Source: Ascaphus truei (taxonomy: Eukaryota; Chordata; Amphibia; Anura; Ascaphidae). Taken from it: a stretch of 64,000 bases of DNA. Numbering within the stretch: position 1 is the first letter of the stretch; each line of letters begins with the position of its first letter. The notes below the pieces were generated by a model. It was given only the letters and a program-made list of their open reading frames with translations. It searched no databases and was not told the origin of the DNA. Below are positions 23,270-34,429 of this stretch, piece by piece. Location of the stretch: assembly GCA_036426205.1 (NCBI GenBank), contig CM071573.1, positions 40,878,106-40,942,105 of the forward strand. The letters run 5' to 3'. The position numbers and the translations under genes are program-made.

Positions 23270-23709
23270 TGTAACAGGGACTTATCCCTGTTTAAATAAA
23301 GCAGCCTCAGAGCTCTGAGAATCCAGCAGAGAGATAGTTAATTCCAGCCACTCAATTAACTAATCTCCACCTGGACTAATGAGAGCTCTGTAAAAAGCCT
23401 CATGTGAGACACAGGAGAGAGATTTTCTTAGCTCACAATGGAGCTAACATAAGGAAAAGGAGGACTGTGTTCTCAGAGCAAGAAACAAGGGGACAAGACT
23501 CTATGCCTGGACCCTCAAGCAGACAACTACCCTGACACCATTTAACTGAAGGGCCACCTACGTTAAGGTACCCCTGTGACTTTGGGGTGATAAATGTGTA
23601 AGGGGGTAAAGGGCTTCCCCCCCTTCCTCCTCCCCCCCTCTCCCCTCCTCCATCCCCCCCCCCAGCCATGCTTGCAGAGAGGGACTGGGGAAGTAAGTTA
23701 GCCCTTACA
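23270..23709 (+). mobile_element. Possible solo LTR
   Basis: Starts TGTAACAGGG and ends CCCTTACA, an imperfect TG...CA inverted pair. Inside is a TATA-like TGTAAAAAGCCTC (23390) and a C-rich 3' part. No target duplication was found, so it could instead be unrelated sequence. Confidence 0.3.
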
Positions 23710-23954
23710 CAGGGATAGGTGTTTGTTGTTTTATGTGTATTTTTGTTTGCTGTACCTTAAAAACAGTCTCCATTGCATACCTCTCCACACATCTCTTACA
23801 GATGTATATCTTTTTCATGAGGGTCCTTTGCCAAACTCATCTCATAAGTCTAAGTTTGCATGGTCTTTAGGAAGCCACTTGGCATACGAAGCAGGTCAGT
23901 GTCAAAAGGGTACCATACTCTGAAATGTTATATAATATTGTTCATTTTAGGTTT

Positions 23955-24037
23955 CAGAACATGAATAGGTTATGCAGCACTGTACATACAAAGGCACAAT
24001 GAATATCTGCCTGCCCTGAAGAACTTACAATCTAACT
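23955..24037 (-). repeat. L2-like 3' tail fragment
   Basis: GCAGCACTGTACATACAAAG ... AAGAACTTACAATCTAAC matches the antisense L2-type tail motif seen at 11513 and 14517. Confidence 0.5.
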
Positions 24038-24039
24038 GG

Positions 24040-25230
24040 TGTTAGAGACACTGGAGGAAGACTTTTTCCTAGTCCCTAATATCTGATGCTAGGTTCTGAA
24101 AGGGGTTCCCCACTTCAAGGACCCCCTTGCTCATTCCATTTCACATGTACATATTACAGTGATCTCTTCTACTAGACACTCGGAAACTGGGCACTGGCCA
24201 GATTATTTATATGATAAAAAATATCTCAGGATACAATTGTGTTAATTAAATATTGTTGAGTCACAATTGTTAAAAATCACTTCTAGGAACTGGTTAATAA
24301 CGAAGCCCTGATCACTATAAAAGTTGAAATCACATTAGTTTCTCAAATAGGTAGGGAGCAGACCCCTAACTGCTCTCAAATAAAAGCATGCATGATATAT
24401 TATTGAATATTTATTGATGTGCTTCTTGTATTGAGGTTTTTGGCTCTGAATTTGCAAAACTATTAAACAGGTTTGTTCTGAAACAAACATAGCAAATAGT
24501 AGAGACGGTGTTACATTGAGGACTGCTCTTGCTTTATTCCAGATCCAAAATATGTTATAAAGTGGAACTGTAACTTGAAATGGTTCAATGAGGAAAAAAA
24601 TGCACTGATGGAAATAAATTTCCCTGAAATAAAAGATTAAATGGATAACTTTTTAAATGTTTAAATTATATGTAGTTTGAATCTCTGTGGGATTCTGTTC
24701 CCTGCAGCTCCAGTGGCCCCAATGACATGTTTTACAGCTTTTCTGTGCTTTAACGATTTGAACAAAATGTCTCTTTGCTTCTTCACTACATGACATTATA
24801 AACTGAAGATGAAGACCTCCTGCCGCCTCCCTGCAGCACGCAGGTCATTACTACGAGGCAGAAGGAACGGCAGGACACTTCCACACTGTATAGAGTCCGG
24901 CGTCACACGGGGGTTGACAGGTGTCCACATCACTAAAAGCTCCAGATCATCAACTCACAAGGCAATCCTGATACACAGGCTGCAAAGTTCACAACATGTT
25001 TTCTGTTACAAAAAAGATAGGCAAATGTCACCAGAAATGGTCAAACGGATCCTTATACTGCAGAGGGAGGGGCTGCAAAGCAATTAACGGATTAAGACAG
25101 AACCACTATTGGTTTAAACAGCCTAAAAGATGTCAAAAAGAAAAACGAAATACATGTACTGTACGACGAACCATGACTACTTTATTTTATGCATGACTTG
25201 CGCATCAAACATAAATGCTCTAATGCTCTA
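24040..25230. other. Unique interval, no gene seen
   Basis: AT-rich DNA. Overlapping ORFs at 24809-25196 are in two frames with no flanking splice signals of note and no domain; not supported as genes. Confidence 0.4.
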
Positions 25231-25232
25231 GG

Positions 25233-25305
25233 GCAGTGGTAGGCAACATGATCTACCTAAAGGGCCACATTTGCAGCCCTTAAGCCCTCAAAAGGGCCGC
25301 ACATT
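25233..25305 (+). repeat. 5' end of a hAT-type element
   Basis: CAGTGGTAGGCAACATGATC then AGGGCCACATTTGCAGCCC is typical of one end of a Charlie-like hAT. The other end is lost in the following microsatellite. Confidence 0.45.
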
Positions 25306-25354
25306 ATTTACATATATTATATATACATATATATACATACATACATAAATACAT

Positions 25355-25443
<89 letters not shown>

Positions 25444-25446
25444 ACA
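25306..25446. repeat. Compound microsatellite (CATA)n(CA)n(TA)n(GA)n
   Basis: Continuous dinucleotide tracts, about 25 TA units followed by about 13 GA units. Apparent poly-I/Y and SLSLSL ORFs are artefacts. Confidence 0.9.
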
Positions 25447-26279
25447 CACAGAAAAAAGACTAACAGAATCACTAGATGTAGCACTCACAATATACCTCAA
25501 AATAAAGAAAACGTATATAAGAGACAAAAATCTGGACCCATAGCCAAAGTAGAAAAAATGGCAAAGATTTTAATAATGAGCAGTAGGACACACTAACAAT
25601 GTAAAAAACATATACACACTAATGGCAGACTAGCAGCAATAATTAGCACGAGCACTGAACAAAAAAAATATATAATATATATACCAAAATAAGAAATGTC
25701 ACTGGAAACTAAACTATACAGCAAAATAATTTGTATCAACTAATAACCCTGAAATAAATGGGGGGAATAGAAATAAGCTGAATAGTCAAGACACCCCTAA
25801 GTACTCCTAACTACCATGAATAAGCAAAAACAAGGAGACAAGAAGATATATAATAAATAAACTTATATGTGCTAAAATAAAGCACACATCTGAATAAACA
25901 ATCTTGAACCAAGGGGGAAACACAGGGGAGAAAAAAACAAACAAAATTACTCAAACCCTGTACAAACCAGCAACAGATCAAAGGATAATGAAAATAGAAC
26001 ATAGGTGCAGCAGGTATCCGTGAACATGCACAGATGAGGCACTAGAGGAGAAGCAGCAGTGAAAAACTTCTCCAATCTGTGAATAATGCTGATATAAGCC
26101 AGTGCCAAGTTCTTAATAACAGACAAAGGGATACTCAGCTGACAATGATGAGTAGGTGAAAAACAGTCCTTGGGGAATCCTAGTAAAGTCAGGTTCCTGC
26201 ATGTGTCTGAGTCACTCAGAAAATACACCATAGAGTTCAGGTCGTGCCATAGGAATCAAATAAATACTGCCATTAGGAA
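25447..26279 (-). repeat. Possible Penelope-like terminal region
   Basis: A/C-rich text (GTAGCACTCACAATATACC ... ACTAACAATG) leads into the hammerhead-like motif at 26280-26321, as in other Penelope-like terminal repeats. No reverse transcriptase seen. Minus-strand ORFs have no recognised motifs. Confidence 0.3.
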
Positions 26280-26321
26280 CACTCAACGCGTTTCGCCCAT
26301 GGGGGGCTTCTTCCCGGAGTG
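26280..26321 (-). ncRNA. Hammerhead-ribozyme-like motif 2 (degenerate core)
   Basis: Read on the minus strand: stem I CACUC (26321-26317) with GAGUG (26284-26280). The first core is CGGGAAGA (26316-26309), a corrupted CUGANGA. After one extra A comes stem II GCCC...GGGC, then GAAAC (26294-26290), a 2-bp stem III AC/GU with a GC loop, and H17 = U at 26285. The stems are intact while the first core is mutated, so cleavage is unlikely. Confidence 0.4.
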
Positions 26322-26346
26322 AGTATGTATATATATATATATATAG
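26322..26346. repeat. (TA)n microsatellite
   Basis: Short TATA tract following the hammerhead-like motif. Confidence 0.8.
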
Positions 26347-26639
26347 TGAACATGCAGAAGGGACGTTGCAGGAGTGTCTCCTCTCCACTCAGCTTCTCAT
26401 TCCCGGAGCTGGTGAATACGGTCCCACTCCTCTCCTTACACTGGGAACTAGTGACTGGCTCAGTCATTAGGCAACTCAGGGTGTTGGAAGAAGTCTTGAT
26501 CCCACCAGGAAAATCTCAACTCCTCTGTATTGGGGAGAGAGGGAGAACAAGCTGCTGGGTTGGTCAGCAGTTGAGGGCCGCAGGTGCAGTTTCTGAGGAC
26601 CGCCTCTTGCCCACCAATGCACTAGGGCCCTACTCATAA

Positions 26640-27527
26640 GGATTTATCTAGTGACCAGTCTATACAATTACTACAGCCCTCTTGTTACATTATAGTTAAA
26701 CAGATAAAACAAAGATCAGTGTGGAAATGCTAAGGGAACAATGTAGTTTTTAAAAAGTGAGTCTCTTTTATTGCACAGATCTGAACTCTTTACACATCCC
26801 ATGTGATTCAGGGAGAAAAGGACAACTTGGACTCAACATATGCTATAAAAATATTTAACTCCAAATAACTTCTCCTCTATCCACCCTATTGGTTCCCTAC
26901 CAGGCCCTCTCACTGTACATTTCACTCTATCAACATTATTCTGCTGAGTTATTCAGAACTCCGCCGAACTTCTTTTGTTAAGTGAAGCGTTGCCCAGCTG
27001 TGCCCATATCTACAGCCCTCCGAAGGCCTACGGATTGGGGGCAAGTACTTTTGTGTTGTATACACAGAAATGAATCGTCCAATACAGTAAGTATTGTGCT
27101 TACTATTATCCTGTAGATATGGACTTGTACTCAACCTAGAGTGCCCACAAACAGCTTTATAACATTTATCTTTTGTGATTTTTTTTTCGATCAGCTATTT
27201 GATGGGAAGTGGTGTTGTAGTATTTGCACTGAACACTTTACAATATTGCATGAAATAATTTATTTACTGTACATCTGCTCCGATTCTCTTTTAGACAAGT
27301 ATTATTTGTTATTCCTCTCATTTTTGTGATAATGACTGTGCCTCCTTCATTGAGGTCATTGACAAAAGTACCAATGGCCCCAAATTCCTCCTATGCGTTT
27401 CGCACCTAAAATATTTTTGAATAATGTTTCTATTTTTCTAAAACTTTGGGTTCCCATGTAACTGTTTGCTTGCTGTTGCTCCGGTGATCACTGATCACTT
27501 CCTTTTATCTCCATATTACTTTCCCAG
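26640..27527. other. Unique interval upstream of exon candidate
   Basis: AT-rich unique DNA with no repeat recognised. It ends in a pyrimidine-rich tract (27501-27525) before the CAG at 27525-27527 and would be intron if the following exon is real. Confidence 0.4.
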
Positions 27528-27650
27528 TTGGAAGCACGCCGTCAGGATGAATTGAACTGCAAACTTCCTATAACACTGACAAAAAAACAAGACCAGCGAC
27601 CCGGGGTTCCTCATCGGAGGCAAGCTTATTACTTTGCTCGTAGGGCCAGG
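27528..27650 (+). CDS. Candidate internal coding exon, unidentified gene
   Basis: A 123-nt stretch, exactly 41 codons (phase 0 to 0), lies between a good acceptor (TTACTTTCCCAG, ending 27527) and a good donor (GTAGGT at 27651-27656). It is open in the frame set by the acceptor. The predicted peptide starts LEARRQDELNCKLP, continues ITLTKKQDQRPGVPHRR and ends near QAYYFARRAR. It is basic and polar, with no membrane segment, unlike the random or repeat-derived ORFs around it. I do not recognise the gene. No partner exon was found, so the window would be mostly intron. A conserved pseudo-exon is the main alternative. An alternative donor lies 4 nt downstream (GTGTGT at 27655). Confidence 0.4.
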
Positions 27651-29280
27651 GTAGGTGTGTGGATACAGTGTATATATCCTAGCTCTGTTTGCATATCCAC
27701 ATTAGTCTGCGCAAGACACAATAAAGGAATTTCCTTGAGCCCGACAGCTTATTCTTTTTCATTTAGAGTAGAGATAGGCCCAGATTCACTAAAGGGTGCT
27801 TCTCGTTTGCACACCTTACCTTCCATGCAAATTAATGGGCGTTAAGGCGTACTATGCAGTAACACCTTTTTTCGTGAATCTGGACCATAATGAGCAGAAA
27901 GAAGCATATATGCTAATAGCAGATTATTCAAACACTATTCAAATAAAGTGTAACTTTCAAAGCTGGTTTCTAGGAGAAAGGCTATTCAGAAAAGGATGAT
28001 GTTACCAGAGAACATGCTTTTATTTCCTTGGAAGTTAACAAGGTGCACAAACAATAAGTTCAATGGAAGGAGATGATGGAAATCGCCATCGCCCACTCCC
28101 TGCACTGGGCAGCTTGCTTACGAATTACAGCTGAAATGCCCCAATCTCCTATGACCCTGGACCACCCAAAAGGCACTAAAAGCTGCCATTACCATTGTTG
28201 TTGCAAGAGTCTGATTGGGTCTATAGCTCAGAGAGACGAGACTTTATTTCAAACACTTTTCATCAATCAAATATGGGGTGCTGAGAAAGCTCCTTTCATG
28301 CAACGTCAAAGGCTGCTTAAATCCAGAACATCTGATCAATTCTGACCCTGATCTATTAACTAAAGCAGCATTTTGACATTGGAAAGAGATGGATCTTTCA
28401 TTAGACAATCATACAGCCCCCTTCATTTACCCTGCCAGGCTGCTCATATAATGGGATTGTGTGAAAATTAATACACTAGAGAGAAATCTATCCTTTGCGT
28501 CATAGATGTACTCAACCTTTTGGCTGTGTTAGTCTAGCTCTGTGCACTGCTACTATTTTTACTTAGAGTAACAGAACTGAGTGTGTCTGGGAAGGTAGTA
28601 AAAAACAATCTACCCAGTAGGATAAATATATTCTGTGGTTAAGCAATGCTTCCTGTTGCTGAGATATTTTGGTAAAGTAACCTGAGAGAGCGGGAGGTGT
28701 TACACACAGAGAGAAAGGGATGATATTTTCTAGGCATCCTGCTGGGGCAGCGAACTAGGACACAGAAGCTAAAAGCCTTATGGGAACAGATAAGTTGTGT
28801 TCTAGTGTAAACATTAGCCTTGCAATGCGCACAACATAAGCAAGGAAGAACATTCAAAGGGTAAAACTGCAACCCACCCAGCCTTACAGATAGCTGAGCC
28901 TGAGTAAAAACGTGTGTGAATTTCCTGCCGGTCTTTTTCATCACCTGAATGTATGTCAGAGAAGACATGCAGATCAATGTACACCTGATACACATAACCA
29001 CATACACCGACTATACAAGACACGACAGACTAACCTGCATTGATACTATTGAGAAAGCAATCACACAAAAAGACTGGTCTGGTAGAGAAGTTTATCTTCA
29101 CTTCCTCTACTGCCCACTATAATCCTCTAACATGTTCTTTTATGAACTTAGAAAAGGTTACCATATCTATGCAATTCAGTGGCTAAAAGTCTAGGAGCAA
29201 GATTCATAGACCAAAGAGGAAGGTGGTTGGTGGTAGGCACGTGACTGGCTGGTAAGAGATAAAAGACTGGGGACCTTGTG
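27651..29280. other. Unique interval with one small MITE
   Basis: Apart from the foldback MITE at 27777-27886, no element or gene is supported. The segment 28370-28470 reads like slowly evolving sequence but this is only an impression. The minus-strand ORF at 28639-29007 (122 codons) has no domain. Confidence 0.35.
27777..27886. mobile_element. Small foldback MITE
   Basis: Inverted ends GGCCCAGATTCACTAAAG and TTCGTGAATCTGGACC enclose about 75 bp; TA/AT flanks. No coding capacity; superfamily uncertain. Confidence 0.6.
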
Positions 29281-29289
29281 ATCTTACAT

Positions 29290-29474
29290 CAGGGGACCTC
29301 AAGCTCCCCCCCCCCCCCCCCCCAACAGGTCAGTTTTTCAGCATATCCCTGCTTCAGCACAGGTGGCTCAAAGAGTGGCTCAGTCGAAGTGATCGAGCCA
29401 CCTGTGCTGAAGCAGGGATATCCTGAAAATCTGACCTGTTGAAGAGTCTTGATGACTGGAGTTGAGCACCCCTA
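29290..29474. mobile_element. Palindromic hAT MITE, copy 6, with C18 run
   Basis: Palindromic interior with CTTCAGCACAGGTGGCTC and its inverse; left end CAGGGGACCTCAAGCTC, right end GAGTTGAGCACCCCT. Flanks TCTTACAT and TCTTAGAC agree at 6 of 8 positions. A run of 18 C (29306-29323) replaces the usual GTCCTCAAG...CC segment. Confidence 0.75.
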
Positions 29475-29482
29475 TCTTAGAC

Positions 29483-30850
29483 AAATCTCTAAGCCTGGGT
29501 GGATGTAAGCCTCTCTGGTTATAGACGTGTGTTTTATGTAGGTTATTTGATTAACACATGTCCTACATTTGACACACAGACAAGCTGCGTACTTAAGCCT
29601 AAATACATCAAACTCCGTTAAACCGGAGTCAATATCGCAGCGTCAAACTTTTTTTTTATCACTCCTTATAACCGCTATTTTATGATCGAAGTTATCAATA
29701 TTGCGGTAATAATTTACCAGACACGATATTTAATGACTCCATAGGTTAACAATCTATCACAGGTATCTAAAATATATCAATATGCAAAACAGGGTCTCAG
29801 TCAGTCATGGCAATAAGTATCTCTGGAGGTTTGTTAAGAGCTTTTATCTGTTTATTGAATTGTGTATACATGTGGAAGACAGTAATTCAATGGGGTAGAA
29901 CTACAGTACTTAGCAAGAAATAATTTAGGCGAAATAAGAGCGAAACGCTCCACCACATAACGTTCTCCACCAGTTTTAACAGTGGTTTCATTGCTCATGA
30001 CACAGTTTATAACTCCTCATACGGTCTCTGTACGTTCTCCCTACCTACCAATTAGACTGTAAGCTCCTCGGAGCAGGGACTCCTTGTCCTTAATGTTACT
30101 TTTATGTCTGAAGCGCTTATTCCCATTACCTGTTATTTATATTATCTGTTATTTCTTTGATTACCATGTGTATTACTACTGTGAAGCGCTATGTACATTA
30201 ATGGCGCTATATAAATAAAGACATACAGTACAATACAATAACGTTGCCAATGTCAAAATCTCTGGAAAGTACAAAAACAAAAGAAATACAGTACTATGCC
30301 ACGCACATACACACAGCTTTGTTATGGGTTCACAAATAAGGAAGCAATTCAGCCCTTTCACAGTTGCAGTGATCAGGGCTTTGTTATACAGCTGGTTTGG
30401 AGAAATTCAATGAAAGAGAACCTGAAAAAGAGAGCAAAAAGCATCTCTTTTTAGAATTGGAGCAGGAACAGATCACAATGGGGCCAGGATGAAAAAAAGT
30501 GGTATGAACAATAATTTGTTACAAATTGAGCTGATTGTGTGAGCCGCCTCCTCTAAATAACATGTATTGTACAAATATTATAGGTCCCCAATTAGACTTT
30601 GTAAGAGGATTCATTTAGCATACAATGAAACAATTAAAAAAGCCGCAGTGCATCAACATGAAATTAATGGGTTGCAACTGTGATTATGTTTTGTCTCACT
30701 TATAGAAAACATCTGCAGTGTTGATGCTACAGATATATTGGCAGTAAGGCAACACGTGCAATCTTCATTGATCCAGGCGCCATGTATTTTTACTTCTACT
30801 AACCTCCATTCATATTGCTTTATATGAGATAATAAATGTATAAGAGATAT
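29483..30850. other. Mostly unique interval
   Basis: 29600-29760 contains CpG and ATCG-rich, TE-like sequence without clear ends. An L2-like tail lies at 30051-30225. The rest is unique with no gene seen. Confidence 0.35.
30051..30225 (+). repeat. L2-like LINE/SINE 3' tail
   Basis: TAGACTGTAAGCTCCTCGG ... GGCGCTATATAAATAAAG is a sense L2-type 3' end, equivalent to the SINE tail at 18220-18320 and in opposite orientation to 11513-11655. Ends in an AATAAAG tail. Confidence 0.65.
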
Positions 30851-30859
30851 ACAGTATAC

Positions 30860-31062
30860 CAGGGGAGCTAAACTCCAGTCCTCAAGCACTCCCAACAGGT
30901 TTGCAGGATATCCCAGCTTCAGCACAGGTGGCTCAATCAGTGCCTGCTTCAGCACAGGTGGCTCAGAGGCACAGTCTTCGACTGAGCCACCTGTGCTGAA
31001 GCTGGGATATCCTGAAAACCTGACCTTTTAGGGGGGTTGAGTACTGGAGCTGAGCCCCCCTG
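30860..31062. mobile_element. Palindromic hAT MITE, copy 7 (extra internal unit)
   Basis: Ends CAGGGGAGCTAAACTCCAG and GGAGCTGAGCCCCCCTG. Flanks CAGTATAC / TTGTATAC agree at 6 of 8. The CTTCAGCACAGGTGGCTC unit occurs twice in the left arm, so the copy carries an internal duplication. Confidence 0.8.
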
Positions 31063-31137
31063 TTGTATACAGCAGCTGCAATCATTGTACCTGTAGAACT
31101 ATTGGAAAACAGAATTGTCATTTAACACTGTGATTGT

Positions 31138-31366
31138 TTAACCTTTTGAGTGCTGGAGCTGCGGCACATCGCGCTGTTACTAACGGGGTGATCGGAAGAG
31201 CAGTCCTTCTCTTACATTTCTCTTCCGTCCAGATCACGCTTAGAGCTCCACGGATCTCCCCAAGAAAACGCGCAGAAAGTGCATGTGGTAGCCACTACGT
31301 CAGGGGACCCCTGGAGTGCTAAACCCATCACGTGGTGGCTACGTCATGTGGCACCCCAAAGGTTAA
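31138..31366. mobile_element. TTAA-flanked MITE with TTAACCTTT ends
   Basis: Left end TTAACCTTTTGAGTGC and right end GCACCCCAAAGGTTAA are inverted repeats bounded by TTAA (31138-31141, 31363-31366). The CpG-containing interior includes GGTAGCCACTACGTC and its near inverse GTGGTGGCTACGTC. Its right TTAA is also the left TTAA of the next element. Confidence 0.65.
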
Positions 31367-31812
31367 AGCAGCAATCCAAACTACTCACATTTCTTTTACT
31401 TCTTTATTTCTTTCCTTTAAGAATTTTTACTGGGGGTGCATAACATAAACTCCTATTATTATCTTCGGGGACCCTACAGTTCCTGAGCTAATTAACCTTT
31501 ATAATGTAGCTGTATTTCTGGTCCCTTTAGGGAAATAATATGGCTGCCACCCAAACCTTATCCACTGCCAATAGGAGGCCACAATGTCATCGGAGCATGA
31601 CATGGCAGCTTCCTAGTGAACGACCCTTGGAGCCATATCTATGATTTTACTTTCATTTTACCGACACAAAAATTTTTATAAAAAAAGGGCAGATGGGTGG
31701 GACCGCAGATCGCAGAATAGTGCAGTTCAGCTCCTGGGTAACCCCCAGTGCCAAGTGTTAAAAACAAAATACTACAACATTTGAGGGGGGGAGGGGAAAT
31801 CACTGCTTTACG
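31363..31812. mobile_element. Possible TTAA MITE abutting the previous one
   Basis: Starts TTAAAGCAGCAATCC like the element at 22088 and ends near AATCACTGCTTTACG, a weak inverse of it. The interior phrase CAGTTCAGCTCCTGGGTA links it to the window-start repeat. The right boundary is uncertain. Confidence 0.4.
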
Positions 31813-31841
31813 CTTTTGCAGGAAATCAGCTCGGTGTAGAT

Positions 31842-31974
31842 CAGGGATTCCAACTCCAGGCCTCAAGACCCCCCAAAAGGACAGGTTTTCAGGATATCCC
31901 TGCTTCAGCATAGGTGGCTCAATCAGTGGCTCTGGGGGGGGTTGGGTCATGAGGACTGGAGTTGGGAATCCCAG
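31842..31974. mobile_element. Palindromic hAT MITE, copy 8 (short form)
   Basis: Perfect target duplication GTGTAGAT (31834-31841, 31975-31982). Ends CAGGGATTCCAACTCCAG and GGAGTTGGGAATCCCAG. At 133 bp it lacks most of the second arm. Confidence 0.88.
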
Positions 31975-31989
31975 GTGTAGATGAAACCG

Positions 31990-34105
31990 AATTGCTACAT
32001 TTTCTCAGGATAGAGCAGCTGTAGAAAAGTAAAAATGTGTATGTGCATCGTTCTTGCACTAGACGTGTAAATCTCTACTTTAACTTCTGGTCAGTAGAGG
32101 TTCTCTCACTCTCTAAAATATATGACCATGCCGGGGGAAGTAGATATGTAACTAAGTATAGAAAACGTCGTGATCTGGTGATAGTAAAACATGTGCTAAT
32201 GATCTGTGTCTTCTGATCCAGAGAACGACAAGGAGGAAAGAGAACTTTTGCACTGATAGTGGTTACAATGACAGTAATAAATTGGAAGATCATTTTGCTG
32301 GCATATATTTCTGCTCAACCGTGCATGCAAATTCATTAAAAGAAAGTTGTGGCTGAGCTTTCAGGCAGGAGGAAATCATGGCTGGGATGATCCAGTAGAC
32401 ACACAGAGAATCAATATGACAACAGTATACTTTCCAAAAAGAATGTCCATGGGATTAGCTTCAGCATTTCAGTCTCCGGAGCCCTGGTGAAAGGTCATTA
32501 ATTGGAGGACAGGCAGTGATGTTTATTTTACAGAATCAATTAGCACAGAACATATGCAGCGGTGTTGAATTCCCTTCATGGCTAGTTACAACAAAACAGC
32601 GCTGAGCAGGGAGTTTATAATTTCCAGAATGTAGGACATTTTTAGAAATTACATAGGCAGGGGAAATGTGAATCTTAACAACATTTACATCTGTTCGTTG
32701 GCTTTTGAGCTATTGAGTTTCTGCTTCACACAGGTGTGCACAACATGCTTTTAATGCATCTCAACACTCCCCAGACCACATTGCCAAGCCTCGCCTAACT
32801 CCCGCCTACATGTACATATGTTACATTTCCACCTCCTTTGTTTACTATTCCACTAATTATACTCTTTTATACAATTATACTACGTGCATGAACTTGTAAG
32901 CTCTTCTGGCAGGGACTCATTAATCACACTGTTTCCATATAGAGCTATAGCATACTGATGCTTTAAGAGTAATATTATCTTGGTGTTTCCTTTCACGTTG
33001 AGCATTTCATGCTTGGGTTAGCACACAATATACCTTATTGAGTTGGTATTGAAAGCAATTAGAGTACTTGGTCTAGGACAGTAATTTGTAATCTGTGTTC
33101 CACGAAACCCTGGTCTTCAATGGAACGTCAACAGGGATTTCCCTTAAAACCAATTTGGTAATGGTGGATATTCTACTCTTGAAGACTCAACAACTTTATT
33201 TTTCCACTGTTAGGCTAGTGGGTGAATAAACATCTGTGAGGATCTTGTCTGGGTCAATGAAATTTCTGAAACCGCATCAACTCTGTAAAAAAGTTGTACG
33301 TACAATGATAATAGTAAACAATGATAGATGTTCAATATGCATTAAATCCCTTCTCCATGACCTGGCAGCTCATAATCTAATTAAATGAATGGACCTCAGA
33401 ACATCCCTTATATGTTTTACTGCATATTGTAGGGCCCTACATAAGAAAACCATAAATAAATGTAGTGCCTACATGATGATTTCAGCAATATTTATTGCTG
33501 TAGAAATGCCCATGAAAGAGCAGGTATTGCTATGTAACATGAGCTTTTTATACACTAATAAACATAACACTGCCTATTAAAGTGACCCAAGTAATCTACA
33601 GTTTGAGCAATTTTCCTTTCCATAAGGAACAACTGATTATCTGCATCTAAACCAGAACCTGCAAAACTGCCATTTCCTTGAGCCAGAGTTTTTTTAGGTG
33701 CATCAACAAGGCAGGTTTTACATTCCTCCCTGTTATGTTTCCGGACGCGCAGTTTGCAAAAAAACAGCAAACCAAAGGGATTTCCCATTAATATCATGTC
33801 ATTCCAAATATCGTTACATTTACATTAGTGAGGAGCCCATGTAGAAGAGCACTGTGTCCTTTTAAACAGTTTGCCAAACTTTTATTGTTTGGAACGTCGT
33901 CTATAAATCCTCTGCAGATACAAAATGAGATCTTTGTATTTTAATGGCGCTCGCTCATGATTTACATGGATTAGCATATTTATGAGGTTAGTTGCAGTGC
34001 CTTAGGTTTTAACACACAAATCAGAGTAATGGGCCTCTCTTTCTCTAGTGTACGCTGACTTTTCAATTCACTTATCTTACGAAGACACACGTCCAAAAAT
34101 ATGTT
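31990..34105. other. Unique interval with candidate conserved non-coding DNA
   Basis: No gene found. 32310-32700 and 33920-34000 are repeat-free, of balanced composition and carry POU/homeobox-like motifs (ATGCAAATTCATTAA, TTAGCATATTTATGAGG). A partial L2-like tail lies at 32820-32940 (TTGTAAGCTCTTCTGGCAGG). Confidence 0.35.
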
Positions 34106-34118
34106 GAATGCTTTAGAA

Positions 34119-34421
34119 CAGGGGTGCGGCTAGATTTTCTGGGGGGCGCGGCAGTTATAGAAGTCCCGCACTCTCCCCCCAGGTATTTAAATGACGGGGA
34201 CCATGCAGAGCCTCTATAGCACACTTACTTTACCTTCCAGCGATGCGTCGTCATGGTAACCTGGCATCAAATGACCCCACGGGGTCATGTGACGTCACGT
34301 TACCACGGCAACATGTCACATGACCGCGTGCATCATTTGATGCCAGGCTGAGGGGGGAGGGGCGCAAGGCGCCGAGGAGAGCAGGCAGGGGTACGCACAG
34401 GGAAAAGTTTGCACACCCCTG
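34119..34421. mobile_element. hAT MITE family B, copy 1 (RFX/CRE-bearing)
   Basis: Perfect 8-bp target duplication CTTTAGAA (34111-34118, 34422-34429). Left end CAGGGGTGCGGCTAG; right end GTTTGCACACCCCTG. The GC-rich centre is palindromic around TGACGTCA (34290-34297) and GTTACCACGGCAAC (34299-34312). No transposase. Confidence 0.85.
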
Positions 34422-34429
34422 CTTTAGAA

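Noticed and set aside
24809..25196. Two overlapping basic ORFs
   Set aside because: Different frames, no domain, no convincing splice signals.
25288..25527. ORF with poly-SL and poly-IY
   Set aside because: Encoded by the TA/GA microsatellite.
28639..29007. 122-codon minus-strand ORF
   Set aside because: Cys-rich by chance; no start context, domain or neighbouring exon.
33080..33200. Possible hAT copy (CTGGTCTTCAATGG text)
   Set aside because: Too diverged; no inverted ends or target duplication could be paired.
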